38,993 nt of DNA from Halothiobacillus sp. 15-55-196 (GCA_002282715.1 NCKC01000016.1:1-38993), one strand, 5' to 3'; numbered from the stretch's first letter, positions 31,097 through 38,993 are shown. A program made the numbers and translations. Notes: a model not told the origin generated them from the sequence alone.

Positions 31097-31576
31097 ATGA
31101 TCGACATTGTTTTATTTGAACCGGAAATCCCGCCGAACACCGGCAACATCATCCGCCTGTGCGCCAACACGGGCGCGCGGCTGCATCTGGTCGAGCCACT
31201 GGGTTTTTCGATGGAAACCAAGGCACTGCGGCGGGCGGGGCTTGATTATCACGAGTTTGCAGAAGTGACGGTCCATGCGAACTGGGCCGCTTTACACACG
31301 GCTTTGAGTGGGCGTCGGCTGTTCGCACTCACCACCAAGGGGGGCACCCCGTTTCACCGCACCCGGTTTGAAGCTGGCGACGTGCTGGTTTTCGGGCCGG
31401 AAACCCGTGGCCTGCCGCCTGAAATATTGGCCGAGTTTGAACCCGGTTCACGCCTTCGCCTGCCCATGAAGCCCGACTCCCGCAGCTTGAACCTGGCGAA
31501 CACCGTGGCCATTGCCGTTTACGAAGTCTGGCGGCAACTGGATTTTGCCGGAGCGACGGATACCGACCGACCATGA
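31097..31576 (+). CDS. trmL: tRNA (cytidine/uridine-34-2'-O)-methyltransferase TrmL
   Basis: 159 residues from the ATG at 31097, which gives IDIVLFEPEIPPNTGNIIRL at the N-terminus as in the family (E. coli 157). An ATG 36 bases earlier is in frame but adds an unlike extension; neither has a strong Shine-Dalgarno. SPOUT knot motifs: VFGPETRGLP and SLNLANTVAIAVYE. It 2'-O-methylates the wobble base of leucine tRNAs. Its stop overlaps the start of trmO (ATGA), a coupled pair of tRNA modification genes. Confidence 0.93.
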   Translation: MIDIVLFEPEIPPNTGNIIRLCANTGARLHLVEPLGFSMETKALRRAGLDYHEFAEVTVHANWAALHTALSGRRLFALTTKGGTPFHRTRFEAGDVLVFGPETRGLPPEILAEFEPGSRLRLPMKPDSRSLNLANTVAIAVYEVWRQLDFAGATDTDRP

Positions 31577-32268
31577 CATCCCCTACCCTTGAACTCACCC
31601 CCATCGCAACGATTGATAGTCCGTTCAAGAGCCGTTTCGGCATACCCCGGCAATCGGGGCTGGTGCCCGACGCCATCGGCTGGATCGCGCCACACGCACC
31701 CTGGCATCGCGCCGAGGCTTGGGCGGGAATCGAACAATACACGCATCTGTGGTTGATCTGGCAGGTGCATGATCGGCCACACCAACCGGTGTCCAGCGTG
31801 CGACCACCGCGATTGGGCGGCAATGCCCGCCTCGGTGTCTTCGCCACGCGTTCGCCCGCGCGCCCTAATCCCTTGGGGCTTTCCTTGGTGCGTTTGCTCG
31901 CGGTCGAACACCATGCAGGGAGGGTACGGATTCGTGTCGGCGGACTGGATTTGCTCGACGGCACGCCGATCATCGACATCAAGCCGCATATCGCATTCAC
32001 CGACTGCCCGGCTGATTCACACAGCGGATTTGCGCAGAACGAACCCGAGCGGTTGCGGGTGGATTGGTCCACCTTGCCGAGTGGCGAAGCGCCCCGGCTC
32101 ACCGACCATCAGCGTCTGGTGATCACGCAAACCCTGTCGCTTGATCCAAGACCGGCGTTCCATGACGATCCCGAGCGGGTTTATGGTTGCCCATTGTTTG
32201 AATTTGATGTGCAGTTTCGGGTCGAGAATGGCACGTTATTTGTGCTTGGCCTGAACCCTTTGCCTTGA
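31573..32268 (+). CDS. tsaA: tRNA (N6-threonylcarbamoyladenosine-37-N6)-methyltransferase TrmO
   Basis: 231 residues of the YaeB/TsaA (TrmO) family. It methylates t6A37 to m6t6A in threonine tRNA using SAM. Family motifs: IDSPFKSRFGIPRQ near the N-terminus, GIEQYTHLWLIW, FATRSPARPNPLGLSLV, and DGTPIIDIKPHI. Overlaps trmL by four bases. Convergent with gpsA, 11 bases away. The C-terminal LGLNPLP region is the small second domain. Also called trmO. Confidence 0.92.
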   Translation: MTSPTLELTPIATIDSPFKSRFGIPRQSGLVPDAIGWIAPHAPWHRAEAWAGIEQYTHLWLIWQVHDRPHQPVSSVRPPRLGGNARLGVFATRSPARPNPLGLSLVRLLAVEHHAGRVRIRVGGLDLLDGTPIIDIKPHIAFTDCPADSHSGFAQNEPERLRVDWSTLPSGEAPRLTDHQRLVITQTLSLDPRPAFHDDPERVYGCPLFEFDVQFRVENGTLFVLGLNPLP

Positions 32269-32279
32269 ACCCACCACAA

Positions 32280-33284
32280 TCAAATCTCCTGATGGCGGGG
32301 TTCACGTGCCAGAATCTGGCTGACGGCCTCCCGCGCCAGAACCCCTTCGTAGAGCACCTGATGCACCGCATGCACAATCGGCATGTCCACTTGGTATCGC
32401 GCGGCAAGACGCTCGCCTTCGGCGGCCGCGCCGATTCCTTCGACGGACTGGCCGATGGCCGCCACGGCCTCTTCACGGGTATATCCCTGTGCCAACTTCA
32501 GACCGAAGCGGCGATTGCGCGACTGATCGTCCGTACAGGTCAGCACCAGATCGCCCACGCCCGCCAAGCCCATGAACGTTTCCGGTTTGGCGCCCGCTGC
32601 CGCGCCAAGGCGCATCAACTCCGCTAACCCCCGGGTTATCAGGGCCGCGCGCGCATTGGCACCAAAACCAAAGCCATCGGCCACTCCCGCCGCAATGGCC
32701 AGGACATTTTTGAGTCCACCGGCAATTTCGACGCCGATGACATCGTCGGTGGGATAGGTACGCATGGTTGGATTGCGTAGCGTGGCGGCGATCCGTTCAG
32801 CCGCTTGTGCGTGCACGCTGGCCACGGTAATGGCGGAGGGTTTTGCCGTGGCCACTTCATGCGCGAAGGTCGGGCCGGATACCGCGACAAAAGGGTGTTC
32901 GGGAAGGCAGGAGGAAACCATCTGACTGATTTGCCGCCCGGTACCCTGCTCAAAACCCTTGGACGCGTTCACGACGATGGCATCGGCAGGAAACTGTGCG
33001 GCGTGGTCACTCAGAAAATCGGCCAGCACCTTGGTCGGCAACACCAACCAGACCTGCTCGGCCGCGTTTAACGCAAGCGGAAGATCAGCGGTGATCTGCA
33101 AGGATGCGGGAAAAGGGCAATCCGGCAAATATCGTGCATTCACGCGATCCTGCTGGCTGCGCTCGGCCAACCCGAAATCGCGCGCCCAGAGGGAGACATT
33201 GTGCCCGTTCCTGGCCAACACAATGGCCAGCGCGGTACCCCAGGAACCTGCGCCCAGTACCGCGATTGACGCTCGAGCACTCAT
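32280..33284 (-). CDS. gpsA: Glycerol-3-phosphate dehydrogenase [NAD(P)+]
   Basis: 334 residues. NAD(P) loop IAVLGAGSWGTALA at about 7-20; VNASKGFEQ; GPTFAHEVA; catalytic Lys in GGLKNVLAIAAG; and NARAALITRGLAEL. Makes sn-glycerol 3-phosphate for phospholipids from DHAP. Lies nine bases after secB, as in E. coli. The usual next gene cysE is not present; the gene converges on trmO. Confidence 0.96.
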   Translation of the reverse strand: MSARASIAVLGAGSWGTALAIVLARNGHNVSLWARDFGLAERSQQDRVNARYLPDCPFPASLQITADLPLALNAAEQVWLVLPTKVLADFLSDHAAQFPADAIVVNASKGFEQGTGRQISQMVSSCLPEHPFVAVSGPTFAHEVATAKPSAITVASVHAQAAERIAATLRNPTMRTYPTDDVIGVEIAGGLKNVLAIAAGVADGFGFGANARAALITRGLAELMRLGAAAGAKPETFMGLAGVGDLVLTCTDDQSRNRRFGLKLAQGYTREEAVAAIGQSVEGIGAAAEGERLAARYQVDMPIVHAVHQVLYEGVLAREAVSQILAREPRHQEI

Positions 33285-33293
33285 TGCAGAACC

Positions 33294-33788
33294 TTACTGC
33301 GGACGCCCCTGCGCCTGTTCGAGCTGCTCCTGGACATGTTGCGAGTACAGTTGATCGAAATTGATCGGCTGCAGGACGAGTTGCGGGAAGCCGCCTTTCA
33401 TCACCAGATCAGAGACGGTTTCCCGGATATAAGGCTGCAACAGGTTAGGGCAGTACGCACCCAAAATCTGCTGTGTATTGGCATCGTCAAAACCGGCCAC
33501 GGTAAAGATGCCCGCATATTGCACTTCGGCCAGGTAGATGGTTTCCTCGTTGTGGACAGCCGTGGCCGTGATGGTCAACGCGGTTTCGAACACACCCTCA
33601 CCGAGCTTGCGCGCGTTGTTGGCGACCTGAATATTGACCTCGGGAGACCATTCTGTCGCCACGAAAATATCCGGTGCCTGCGGGGATTCGAACGACACGT
33701 CCTTCAGATAAATCTTCTGAATCGCAAATTGCTGTTCTACTGCCCCGTCCTGCGCGGCGGCGTGATCGTTATTGGTCTGTTCGGCCAT
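33294..33788 (-). CDS. secB: Protein-export chaperone SecB
   Basis: 164 residues. Tetrameric cytoplasmic chaperone that holds preproteins unfolded and passes them to SecA. Family blocks FAIQKIYLKDVSFESPQAP, QYAGIFTVAGF and LGAYCPNLLQPYIRE are clear. GGGAG precedes the ATG. In the 85 bases between trxC and secB, the minus strand has a weak ACCG/CGGT hairpin followed by TTTATTTTTA (33837-33813), so some transcripts may stop before secB. Confidence 0.96.
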   Translation of the reverse strand: MAEQTNNDHAAAQDGAVEQQFAIQKIYLKDVSFESPQAPDIFVATEWSPEVNIQVANNARKLGEGVFETALTITATAVHNEETIYLAEVQYAGIFTVAGFDDANTQQILGAYCPNLLQPYIRETVSDLVMKGGFPQLVLQPINFDQLYSQHVQEQLEQAQGRPQ

Positions 33789-33873
33789 GGAAACAACTCC
33801 CTATGTATGAGATAAAAATAAAACCGTTATAACCGGTCGTTATGCCAACCGGATGACAAATGAAATTTCAGAA

Positions 33874-34317
33874 TTAGAGCACGCCCTGCTGTTGCAGCCA
33901 GCTTTCTAAAGCCTGCAGCGGCATGGCGCCGGACGTGCGCGCCACTTCCTGCCCACCGCGGAACAGGACCAGGGTCGGAATACTGCGAATGCCGAACCGT
34001 GCTGCTGTTTGCGGCGCCTGTTCCGTTTCCAGTTTACCGACCCGCAACTTGGTTTTCTGCCGGCCGGCCAACTGCGCGAACACGGGCGCCATCATCTGGC
34101 AGGGACCGCACCACGTCGCCCAGAAATCGACCAAGACAGGTAAATCATTGCGGCCGATCTGGCGCGCGAAATTCTGATCGGTCAGGGTGATGGGCTGACC
34201 CGAAAAAAGCTCGGCACCGCACTTGCCGCATTGGCCACTGCCTTTACGCTCACCGGGAATGCGATTCACCGCATCACATTTAGGGCAAACAACGTGTATG
34301 GAAGAAGTTTCGCTCAT
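33874..34317 (-). CDS. trxC: Thioredoxin 2 with N-terminal zinc motif
   Basis: 147 residues. N-terminal zinc-binding cysteines VCPKCDAVNR and GQCGKCGAEL precede a thioredoxin domain with active site WATWCGPCQMM and cis-proline SIPTLVLF. TrxC is a stress-related reductase, often under OxyR control. It sits between grxC and secB, positions adjacent in E. coli, so it looks inserted into that cluster. GGAG before the ATG. Confidence 0.94.
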   Translation of the reverse strand: MSETSSIHVVCPKCDAVNRIPGERKGSGQCGKCGAELFSGQPITLTDQNFARQIGRNDLPVLVDFWATWCGPCQMMAPVFAQLAGRQKTKLRVGKLETEQAPQTAARFGIRSIPTLVLFRGGQEVARTSGAMPLQALESWLQQQGVL

Positions 34318-34340
34318 CGCCTTACTCCGTCAATTCAGGA

Positions 34341-34688
34341 TTATTCGTGTACATCAGGTTGTACATCAGGCTGAATATGGGGGCGGCTGCGTTCGTTTTC
34401 CAGAAGGGCGGGCAATTTTCCTGAGCTGACGAGTGCAGCAAGATCGTCATAGCCACCCACATGGGTCTGGCCGATGAAGATCTGCGGTACGGTTTCGCGC
34501 CCGGAACGCTGCTCCATCTCTGCGCGACGGTCCGAATGGAAGTCCACTGATATCGTCGAAAACTCAACACCTTGCTCTTTGAGGAGCCGTTTGGCGAAAT
34601 GGCAGTAGGGGCAAAAGGCGCTCAGATAAACTTCGACGGTGGAGTCACCGGACAAAGTGTCTGCAAAACTTCCTGTCTGCTCACTCAC
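34341..34688 (-). CDS. grxC: Glutaredoxin 3
   Basis: About 115 residues from the GTG at 34688, which avoids overlap with yibN; an ATG at 34760 would place 56 bases inside yibN and add an unlike N-terminus. Dithiol active site AFCPYCHFAK, TVPQIFIG with the cis-proline, and HVGGYDDLAAL for glutathione binding. The N-terminus and the C-terminal tail (SRPHIQPDVQPDVHE) are longer than in E. coli GrxC (83 residues). Lies in the conserved order yibN-grxC-secB-gpsA. Confidence 0.9.
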   Translation of the reverse strand: MSEQTGSFADTLSGDSTVEVYLSAFCPYCHFAKRLLKEQGVEFSTISVDFHSDRRAEMEQRSGRETVPQIFIGQTHVGGYDDLAALVSSGKLPALLENERSRPHIQPDVQPDVHE

Positions 34689-34704
34689 AAAAACAGATCC
34701 GATG

Positions 34705-35133
34705 CTATTTACGGACAACGGGAAATTTTTCGGCCTTCCATGCCATAATCCCCCCCGCAAGATGGCCCACTTGCGTGAAACCCGCCTTCACAAACATGTT
34801 GGCCGCCGAGGCCGATCGATTACCGGAACGGCAATACAGCAGAATTTGATCGTTCTTGTGCTTTTCTAATTCCGGCAATTTGCTCGCCAGGGTGCCCAAC
34901 GCGACATGGCGCGCGCCTTTGATATGTTCTCCGCGGAACTCATCTGTTTCTCGCACGTCGATGAGCAACACGTTCTCGCGGCCGATCAGACGGGCAAACT
35001 CGGCGGCGCTCATATCGCGGAATTTTTTCATTCCCCGCGTCATTTCGTTACCCAAAAGCAAAACGATCAGCACCAAAGCAGCCAGAGACAAGGCCCAGTG
35101 CCGCATCAGAAAGTCGATATATTCCTGCATCAT
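34705..35133 (-). CDS. Membrane-anchored rhodanese, YibN type
   Basis: 142 residues. One N-terminal membrane helix (about 13-28, ALSLAALVLIVLLLG), then a single rhodanese domain with active-site loop LLYCRSGNRSASAA, so the catalytic Cys is present. Rhodaneses carry sulfane sulfur as persulfide. In E. coli yibN is next to grxC; here DUF2892 and a sulfur-sensing ArsR precede it, so the E. coli ygaV-ygaP parts are found close together. AGGG precedes the first of two adjacent ATG. Confidence 0.92.
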   Translation of the reverse strand: MMQEYIDFLMRHWALSLAALVLIVLLLGNEMTRGMKKFRDMSAAEFARLIGRENVLLIDVRETDEFRGEHIKGARHVALGTLASKLPELEKHKNDQILLYCRSGNRSASAANMFVKAGFTQVGHLAGGIMAWKAEKFPVVRK

Positions 35134-35182
35134 TTACCCTTTAAACAGAATTCGAAGCGCGTAAAGCCAGTCAAAAGGCTGG

Positions 35183-35395
35183 TTATTGTGCGCGGCGCAC
35201 ACCCAGCTTGGCCAGAATCGAATCCATAGGACAAAAACGGGTAATGCCGCTCTGGAACAGGTTCAGGCCAACAAACGCGGTCAACCACAGCCAGCTTGGC
35301 TTCGCGAGATCGACCTGGCCAGTAGCATGCGCCAATATCAATGAGAGCAGAATCATCAACCCTGCCATAATACGAACGATACGATCAGTCGTCAT
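35183..35395 (-). CDS. DUF2892 small membrane protein
   Basis: 70 residues with two membrane helices (about 6-24 and 34-52) and the typical pattern NLFQSGITRFCPMDSILAKL, including the conserved Cys after RF. DUF2892 is the membrane half of E. coli YgaP, where it is fused to a rhodanese; here it is a separate gene 49 bases upstream of the rhodanese and 60 downstream of the ArsR gene. GAGG precedes the ATG. Role probably in sulfane sulfur handling or transport, by association. Confidence 0.85.
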   Translation of the reverse strand: MTTDRIVRIMAGLMILLSLILAHATGQVDLAKPSWLWLTAFVGLNLFQSGITRFCPMDSILAKLGVRRAQ

Positions 35396-35455
35396 GTCAA
35401 AAACCTCGAGAGTTGGAAAACGCGCACTAAAACCATCTGAGACGCGCTTTTGCTA

Positions 35456-35785
35456 TCAATTAAAGGGGCAAAACACTTCCTGCATCATGCTGATCAAACG
35501 GAGCGTGCGGGCATCGGATACCCGGTAGAAGACGCGGTTGGCATCTTTGCGGGAAGCCAGGATACCTTTGTCGCGAAGAATGGCCAGATGCTGGGAAATA
35601 TTACTCTGGGTCGTGCCAACGGCATCAACGATTTCCTGAACATGCAGTTCGCGATCGCCCAGCACGCAAAGAATCTTAAGGCGCAAGGGATGTGACATCG
35701 CCTTGAGCGAACGCGAAGCACGGTCGATATCTTCCGTCCGGGCCATCAAACGTTCAGAGCCACACTCATTCATTTCAAGGTTCAT
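35456..35785 (-). CDS. ArsR-family repressor of the SqrR/BigR persulfide-sensing type
   Basis: 109 residues. Winged helix with SHPLRLKILCVL, TTQSNISQHLAILRDKGIL and RVFYRVSD. Cysteines are at 8, 40 and 106. Cys40 and Cys106 are 66 apart, the same spacing as Cys41/Cys107 of Rhodobacter SqrR and Cys42/Cys108 of BigR, which form a tetrasulfide bridge on exposure to persulfide and release DNA. The metal-binding residues of arsenic sensors (ELCVCDL) are replaced by DRELHVQEI. AGGA precedes the ATG. Likely controls the downstream DUF2892 and rhodanese genes; its own promoter is in the 195-base spacer shared with envC. Confidence 0.88.
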   Translation of the reverse strand: MNLEMNECGSERLMARTEDIDRASRSLKAMSHPLRLKILCVLGDRELHVQEIVDAVGTTQSNISQHLAILRDKGILASRKDANRVFYRVSDARTLRLISMMQEVFCPFN

Positions 35786-35980
35786 TCGCGATTCCTAGCA
35801 AAAAAGTTTCATTTTTTCGATATGCTACCAGACTGATGGCGCTTTGGAATTCAGCGACCCTGTTATGGGGTGGCTCAAAGACTCGCCAACAACCTGTTAT
35901 TGAAAGCATACTAACTATTTTCGATCCGTCTGTCGTGGAAAATTGGAAATTTAACGCCATTTTGAGCAACAACCCAAGCA

Positions 35981-37255
35981 ATGCCTTATTTTTCCCGATT
36001 TAAATTACAAGCTCGTCACCGGAAAACCTACTCATTCCAGTTCAGCGCGCGCGCATTGAGCTACCCTGCCGCTCTGTTTTTCTTTGTGGCTTGCATACTC
36101 GGTCAAAACGTCCACGCCGATAGTCCAAGCGCGCTGAAGCAGGCCATTGACCAGCAAAAATCGGCCTTGAGCAAAACACGCGAGGCACAGGATGAAATCA
36201 AAAATCATCTTAAGGCCACTCAGGCTAAACTGGATGAGACTGAAAAAGCGCAAAAAGACATCGAAGATCATATTGAGGCAATCGAGGCGCAGAAATCCGA
36301 TCTCGAAAATCGAACCGCGCAATTGGCCACTGACATAAAACATATCAAGTCACAAATTAACGATAGCCTGAGCGTGGCCTACCTGCTGGGTAATCAGGCG
36401 CCGATATCGACGCTTTTGTCCCATGATGACGCATTATCTTCCCAACGTTATCTGTACTACATCAAAACTCTGGTCGCTCAATCGATTGGACAATTAAACG
36501 CGCTTAAACAGGCCGAACAGGCTCAAATGGAAAACAAAAAGGCTCTGGAAAACAAACAAGCCGAGCTGAACCAGGCGGAAATGCAACTGGCCGCAGCCCT
36601 TGCGACGCATCAGGCGCAATTGGCCGAGCAGAATCAGCTGCTCCTGAAACTTAGCCAGCGCGCCAATGCGCAGTCCCATCGACTGGCTGAACTCCTTGCT
36701 CAGAAAAAAGAACTGGACGCACGGATAGCCGCCCTGAACGCACAAGCAGCAAAGGATCGTGCTGAGCAGGATCGTCGCCGCAAGGAAGCCCATCAGCGCA
36801 AATCCCAACCGCCAGCAGATGACACCGACAAGCCCTCGGGCGCGTCAAGCGCCCCGGATGAAGACCTCAAAGGCGGCATTCCTGTTTCCGGGCGCATTGT
36901 TCGCAGCTACGGCGCGCCCATTGCCGAGGGCGATATGCGCTCACAGGGCATTCTGTTTTCTGCGCCCTCGGGCACGTCGGTTAGGGCCGTCGCGGCGGGC
37001 ACTGTTGTCTTTGCCGACAGCATGAAAGGCTGGGGTAATCTGGTCATTCTCAGGCATGCCAACGGCTATCTGTCACTGTATGCCCACAACAGTGAACTCA
37101 AAGTCCGGACTGGCATGCGGGTAAAACAAGGCACCGTACTGGGTCTGAGCGGTCAGATTGAAGGTCGTGAAACGGGTATGTACTTTGAAGTGCGCAAGGG
37201 GAACGACACCATCAATCCCCTGCGCTGGGCACCGTACCGGTCTCTAAAACGCTAA
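35981..37255 (+). CDS. envC: Murein hydrolase activator EnvC
   Basis: 424 residues. Signal peptide with hydrophobic ALFFFVACILG and cleavage likely after VHA (about 46), long coiled coil (about 48-265), a Ser/Pro/Asp-rich linker, and a C-terminal LytM/M23 fold (about 300-420). The zinc ligands of active M23 peptidases are lost: SQGILFSAPSGTSV lacks the His and Asp, and SLYAHNSEL retains only one His. This degenerate state is that of EnvC, which activates amidases AmiA/AmiB at division. The start lacks a good Shine-Dalgarno. Divergent from the ArsR gene; ctpA follows as in Pseudomonas. Confidence 0.93.
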   Translation: MPYFSRFKLQARHRKTYSFQFSARALSYPAALFFFVACILGQNVHADSPSALKQAIDQQKSALSKTREAQDEIKNHLKATQAKLDETEKAQKDIEDHIEAIEAQKSDLENRTAQLATDIKHIKSQINDSLSVAYLLGNQAPISTLLSHDDALSSQRYLYYIKTLVAQSIGQLNALKQAEQAQMENKKALENKQAELNQAEMQLAAALATHQAQLAEQNQLLLKLSQRANAQSHRLAELLAQKKELDARIAALNAQAAKDRAEQDRRRKEAHQRKSQPPADDTDKPSGASSAPDEDLKGGIPVSGRIVRSYGAPIAEGDMRSQGILFSAPSGTSVRAVAAGTVVFADSMKGWGNLVILRHANGYLSLYAHNSELKVRTGMRVKQGTVLGLSGQIEGRETGMYFEVRKGNDTINPLRWAPYRSLKR

Positions 37256-37308
37256 GTTGCGCGAGGACAATGGCGACAAAATCGGTATCAGTCCGCCTGT
37301 TGGGTAAA

Positions 37309-37333
37309 AAGCTTGCTATGCTTTTGCAAGCTT
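37309..37333. repeat. Eight-pair hairpin between envC and ctpA
   Basis: AAGCTTGC (37309-37316) and GCAAGCTT (37326-37333) are perfect inverted repeats around a nine-base loop. On the plus strand no T tract follows, so it is a poor envC terminator; on the minus strand it runs into TTTTTACC. TTGACG directly after it (37332-37337) may be the -35 of ctpA with TCCTAT 18 bases on. Confidence 0.5.
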
Positions 37334-37459
37334 GACGCGCGGCGTTGAACGTATGTCCTATTCAACAGTCTCAGGCATGATTTTCTGTATGCACGGGAAT
37401 GGATTCCGCGAACCAACGCGCTTGATGTATCGCCTGTTTGTTTTTGTTTTGGAGTAAAA

Positions 37460-38806
37460 ATGATTATGGCTCAGTGGTTACGTAAAACTTCTGCCCTTGG
37501 CGTTGCCGCCGTTTTCGGGTTCTCTGTGGCGATTGCCGTTAACGCGCTTGCTGACAAGGATCAGGCCACTGATTCCAATATTCCGCTGAGCGAATTACGT
37601 ACATTCACCGATGTTTTGACACGCGTGAAGGCGGACTACGTTGATCCGGTCACCGACAAGACCCTGATGGACAATGCCATTCGCGGCATGATCGATCGCC
37701 TCGACCCGCATTCGAATTATCTCGACAAGGCCGAGTTCAAGGATCTCAAGGAAACCACGACCGGCAAATTCGGTGGCCTGGGATTGCAGGTCGGCATGAA
37801 GGACAAGGTGATTACCGTCATCGCCCCAATCGACGACACTCCGGCACAAAAAGCCGGTATCAAGGCAGGCGACAGGATCGTCAAGATCAATGGTGAGTTC
37901 ACCCAGGGTCTTGACCTTGAGAGAGCAGTGAAACAGATGCGCGGCGATCCGGGCACGAAAATCACGCTCACGCTGGTTCGCGATGGCGTCGACAAGCCGT
38001 TTGACGTCACACTCGAACGCGCCATCATCAATGTCAAGTCGGTCAAGGCCCGTATGCTCGATCCGAACTTCGGCTACGTGCGCATCGCCCAATTCCAGTC
38101 CGACACGACTGAGCAGCTGCATGATGCGCTCAAACAACTGATCAAGGACAACGACAACAAACCGCTCAAGGGTCTGGTGCTGGATCTGCGCAACAACCCC
38201 GGCGGCGTGCTACAGGCAGCCGTCGGCGTGGTGGATACCTTCGTCAACAAGGGTCTGATCGTATACACCAAGGGACGCGTCGAAGATGCGCAGATGAGCT
38301 TCAAGGCGCATGAGGGCGACATGCTGAACGGCGCGCCCATCGTGGTGCTGGTGAACGGCGGCTCGGCGTCGGCATCTGAAATCGTTGCCGGTGCCCTGCA
38401 AGATGACAGCCGGGCATTGATTGCCGGTGAACGCACCTTCGGCAAGGGCTCGGTTCAGTCCATCATGCCATTGACCAATGGTGGGGCGCTGCGCCTTACT
38501 ACCGCCCGCTACTTCACGCCCTCGGGCCGCTCGATTCAGGGCGAGGGCATCAAGCCGGATGTCGAAGTGCATCAGCTGAAAGTTACCGATATCGACAAGG
38601 TGTTCTCCATCAAGGAAGCCGATCTGGCCGGTCACATCAGCAACCCGACCAAGCCAGATCAAAAACCGGCTGTCCAGCCGATCAAGCAAATGATCGACAC
38701 AGACGGTAAGCCTTTGGTAGAAACGGATTACCAGCTCTACGAGGCGCTCAATCTACTCAAGGGCATGTCCATCGTCGCGCATCGAGATCGGGAATCCACA
38801 AAGTAA
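37460..38806 (+). CDS. ctpA: Carboxyl-terminal processing protease (S41 family)
   Basis: 448 residues. N-terminal signal or membrane segment (about 10-30, ending ALA), PDZ domain (about 100-185, FGGLGLQVGM, GIKAGDRIVKING), then the S41 core. The catalytic Ser is Ser304 in GGSASASEI and the Lys is Lys329 in ERTFGKGS, 25 apart as in Prc. Periplasmic; related enzymes cut murein hydrolases or envelope proteins. GGAG is eight bases before the ATG. Follows envC; a yibQ-like gene that often comes next is not seen because an insertion sequence begins. Confidence 0.95.
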   Translation: MIMAQWLRKTSALGVAAVFGFSVAIAVNALADKDQATDSNIPLSELRTFTDVLTRVKADYVDPVTDKTLMDNAIRGMIDRLDPHSNYLDKAEFKDLKETTTGKFGGLGLQVGMKDKVITVIAPIDDTPAQKAGIKAGDRIVKINGEFTQGLDLERAVKQMRGDPGTKITLTLVRDGVDKPFDVTLERAIINVKSVKARMLDPNFGYVRIAQFQSDTTEQLHDALKQLIKDNDNKPLKGLVLDLRNNPGGVLQAAVGVVDTFVNKGLIVYTKGRVEDAQMSFKAHEGDMLNGAPIVVLVNGGSASASEIVAGALQDDSRALIAGERTFGKGSVQSIMPLTNGGALRLTTARYFTPSGRSIQGEGIKPDVEVHQLKVTDIDKVFSIKEADLAGHISNPTKPDQKPAVQPIKQMIDTDGKPLVETDYQLYEALNLLKGMSIVAHRDRESTK

Positions 38807-38894
38807 GTCAGGATGTCGAACATTCAAACCGAATGGGAGTTGTCTGACACATAATGTATCTTGCTATTTATTTTCGGCCCGCCTAAAGGTAACT

Positions 38895-38993
38895 TAGGGA
38901 ACCTCTGATTGAATCCCCCCAAATCAGATAAACTAGCGTGAAACCATCGTGTTAGGTGCCGGATCGATGAAACAGACAAGTTTTGCCTCGCTG
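38895..38993 (+). mobile_element. Left end of an IS5-like insertion sequence, cut by the window edge
   Basis: GGGAACCTCTGATTGAATC (38897-38915), preceded by TTA, has the form of an IS terminal repeat next to a TA-type target; a near-identical sequence occurs at 30875-30895. A reading frame begins 52 bases inside, the usual layout. The right end and target duplication are outside the window. Confidence 0.65.
38967..38993 (+). CDS. IS5-family transposase, N-terminal fragment
   Basis: Only nine codons are visible: MKQTSFASL. This is the common N-terminus of IS5-family transposases (MKQxSFA...). The rest is outside the window, so catalytic residues cannot be checked. Confidence 0.55.

Overview
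This window is chromosomal DNA of a gammaproteobacterium, GC-rich and densely coded. The order mnmG-rsmG-parA-parB-atpZIBEFHAGDC followed by glmU is the classic gammaproteobacterial core. The yibN-grxC-secB-gpsA cluster facing envC-ctpA, and a DamX-like SPOR gene close to gltB, are also gammaproteobacterial arrangements. A SqrR/BigR-type sulfur-sensing ArsR regulator with a DUF2892 gene and a rhodanese would suit a sulfur-oxidising lineage (Halothiobacillus-like is my guess), but no gene seen here proves that lifestyle or genus.

Layout. 1-913: 3' part of a DamX-like SPOR protein. 965-4848 (minus): a four-base-overlapping pair, a 1061-residue membrane sensor (Cache, periplasmic binding domain, HD-GYP) and a SAM methyltransferase. 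4849-5586: a long non-coding stretch with a diverged repeat pair in front of gltB. 5587-11924 (plus): gltB with its own terminator and no gltD next to it, then rdgB and hemW overlapping by one base. 11942-13330 (minus): glmU. 13449-20734 (minus): the complete F1Fo ATP synthase operon, including both assembly genes atpZ and atpI. 20850-25066 (minus): parB, parA, rsmG and mnmG, mostly translationally coupled.

25067-25485 has no convincing gene but contains several nested inverted repeats. It is followed by a membrane-anchored cold-shock-domain protein (plus), oxyR (minus), trxA and rho (plus) with a bidirectional terminator, an unknown secreted protein (minus), purD (minus), a palindrome-rich spacer carrying insertion-sequence end sequences, and the coupled tRNA methyltransferase genes trmL-trmO (plus). 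32280-35785 (minus) holds, in transcription order, the sulfur-sensor ArsR gene, DUF2892, yibN rhodanese, grxC, trxC, secB and gpsA. envC and ctpA (plus) follow, and the window ends inside the left end of an IS5-like insertion sequence.

How the genes work together. Most are housekeeping: ATP synthesis, chromosome partitioning, tRNA/rRNA modification, nitrogen assimilation, purine and lipid precursor synthesis, transcription termination and thiol redox (trxA, trxC, grxC, oxyR). The items most worth a second look are the sensor in which a solute-binding domain appears inserted inside a Cache domain, the SqrR-like regulator heading a rhodanese/glutaredoxin/thioredoxin cluster, the structured spacer upstream of mnmG, the repeat-bearing leader of gltB, and the insertion-sequence ends shared between the purD-trmL spacer and the window's right end. 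I did not find a defence system, CRISPR array, tRNA or rRNA gene.
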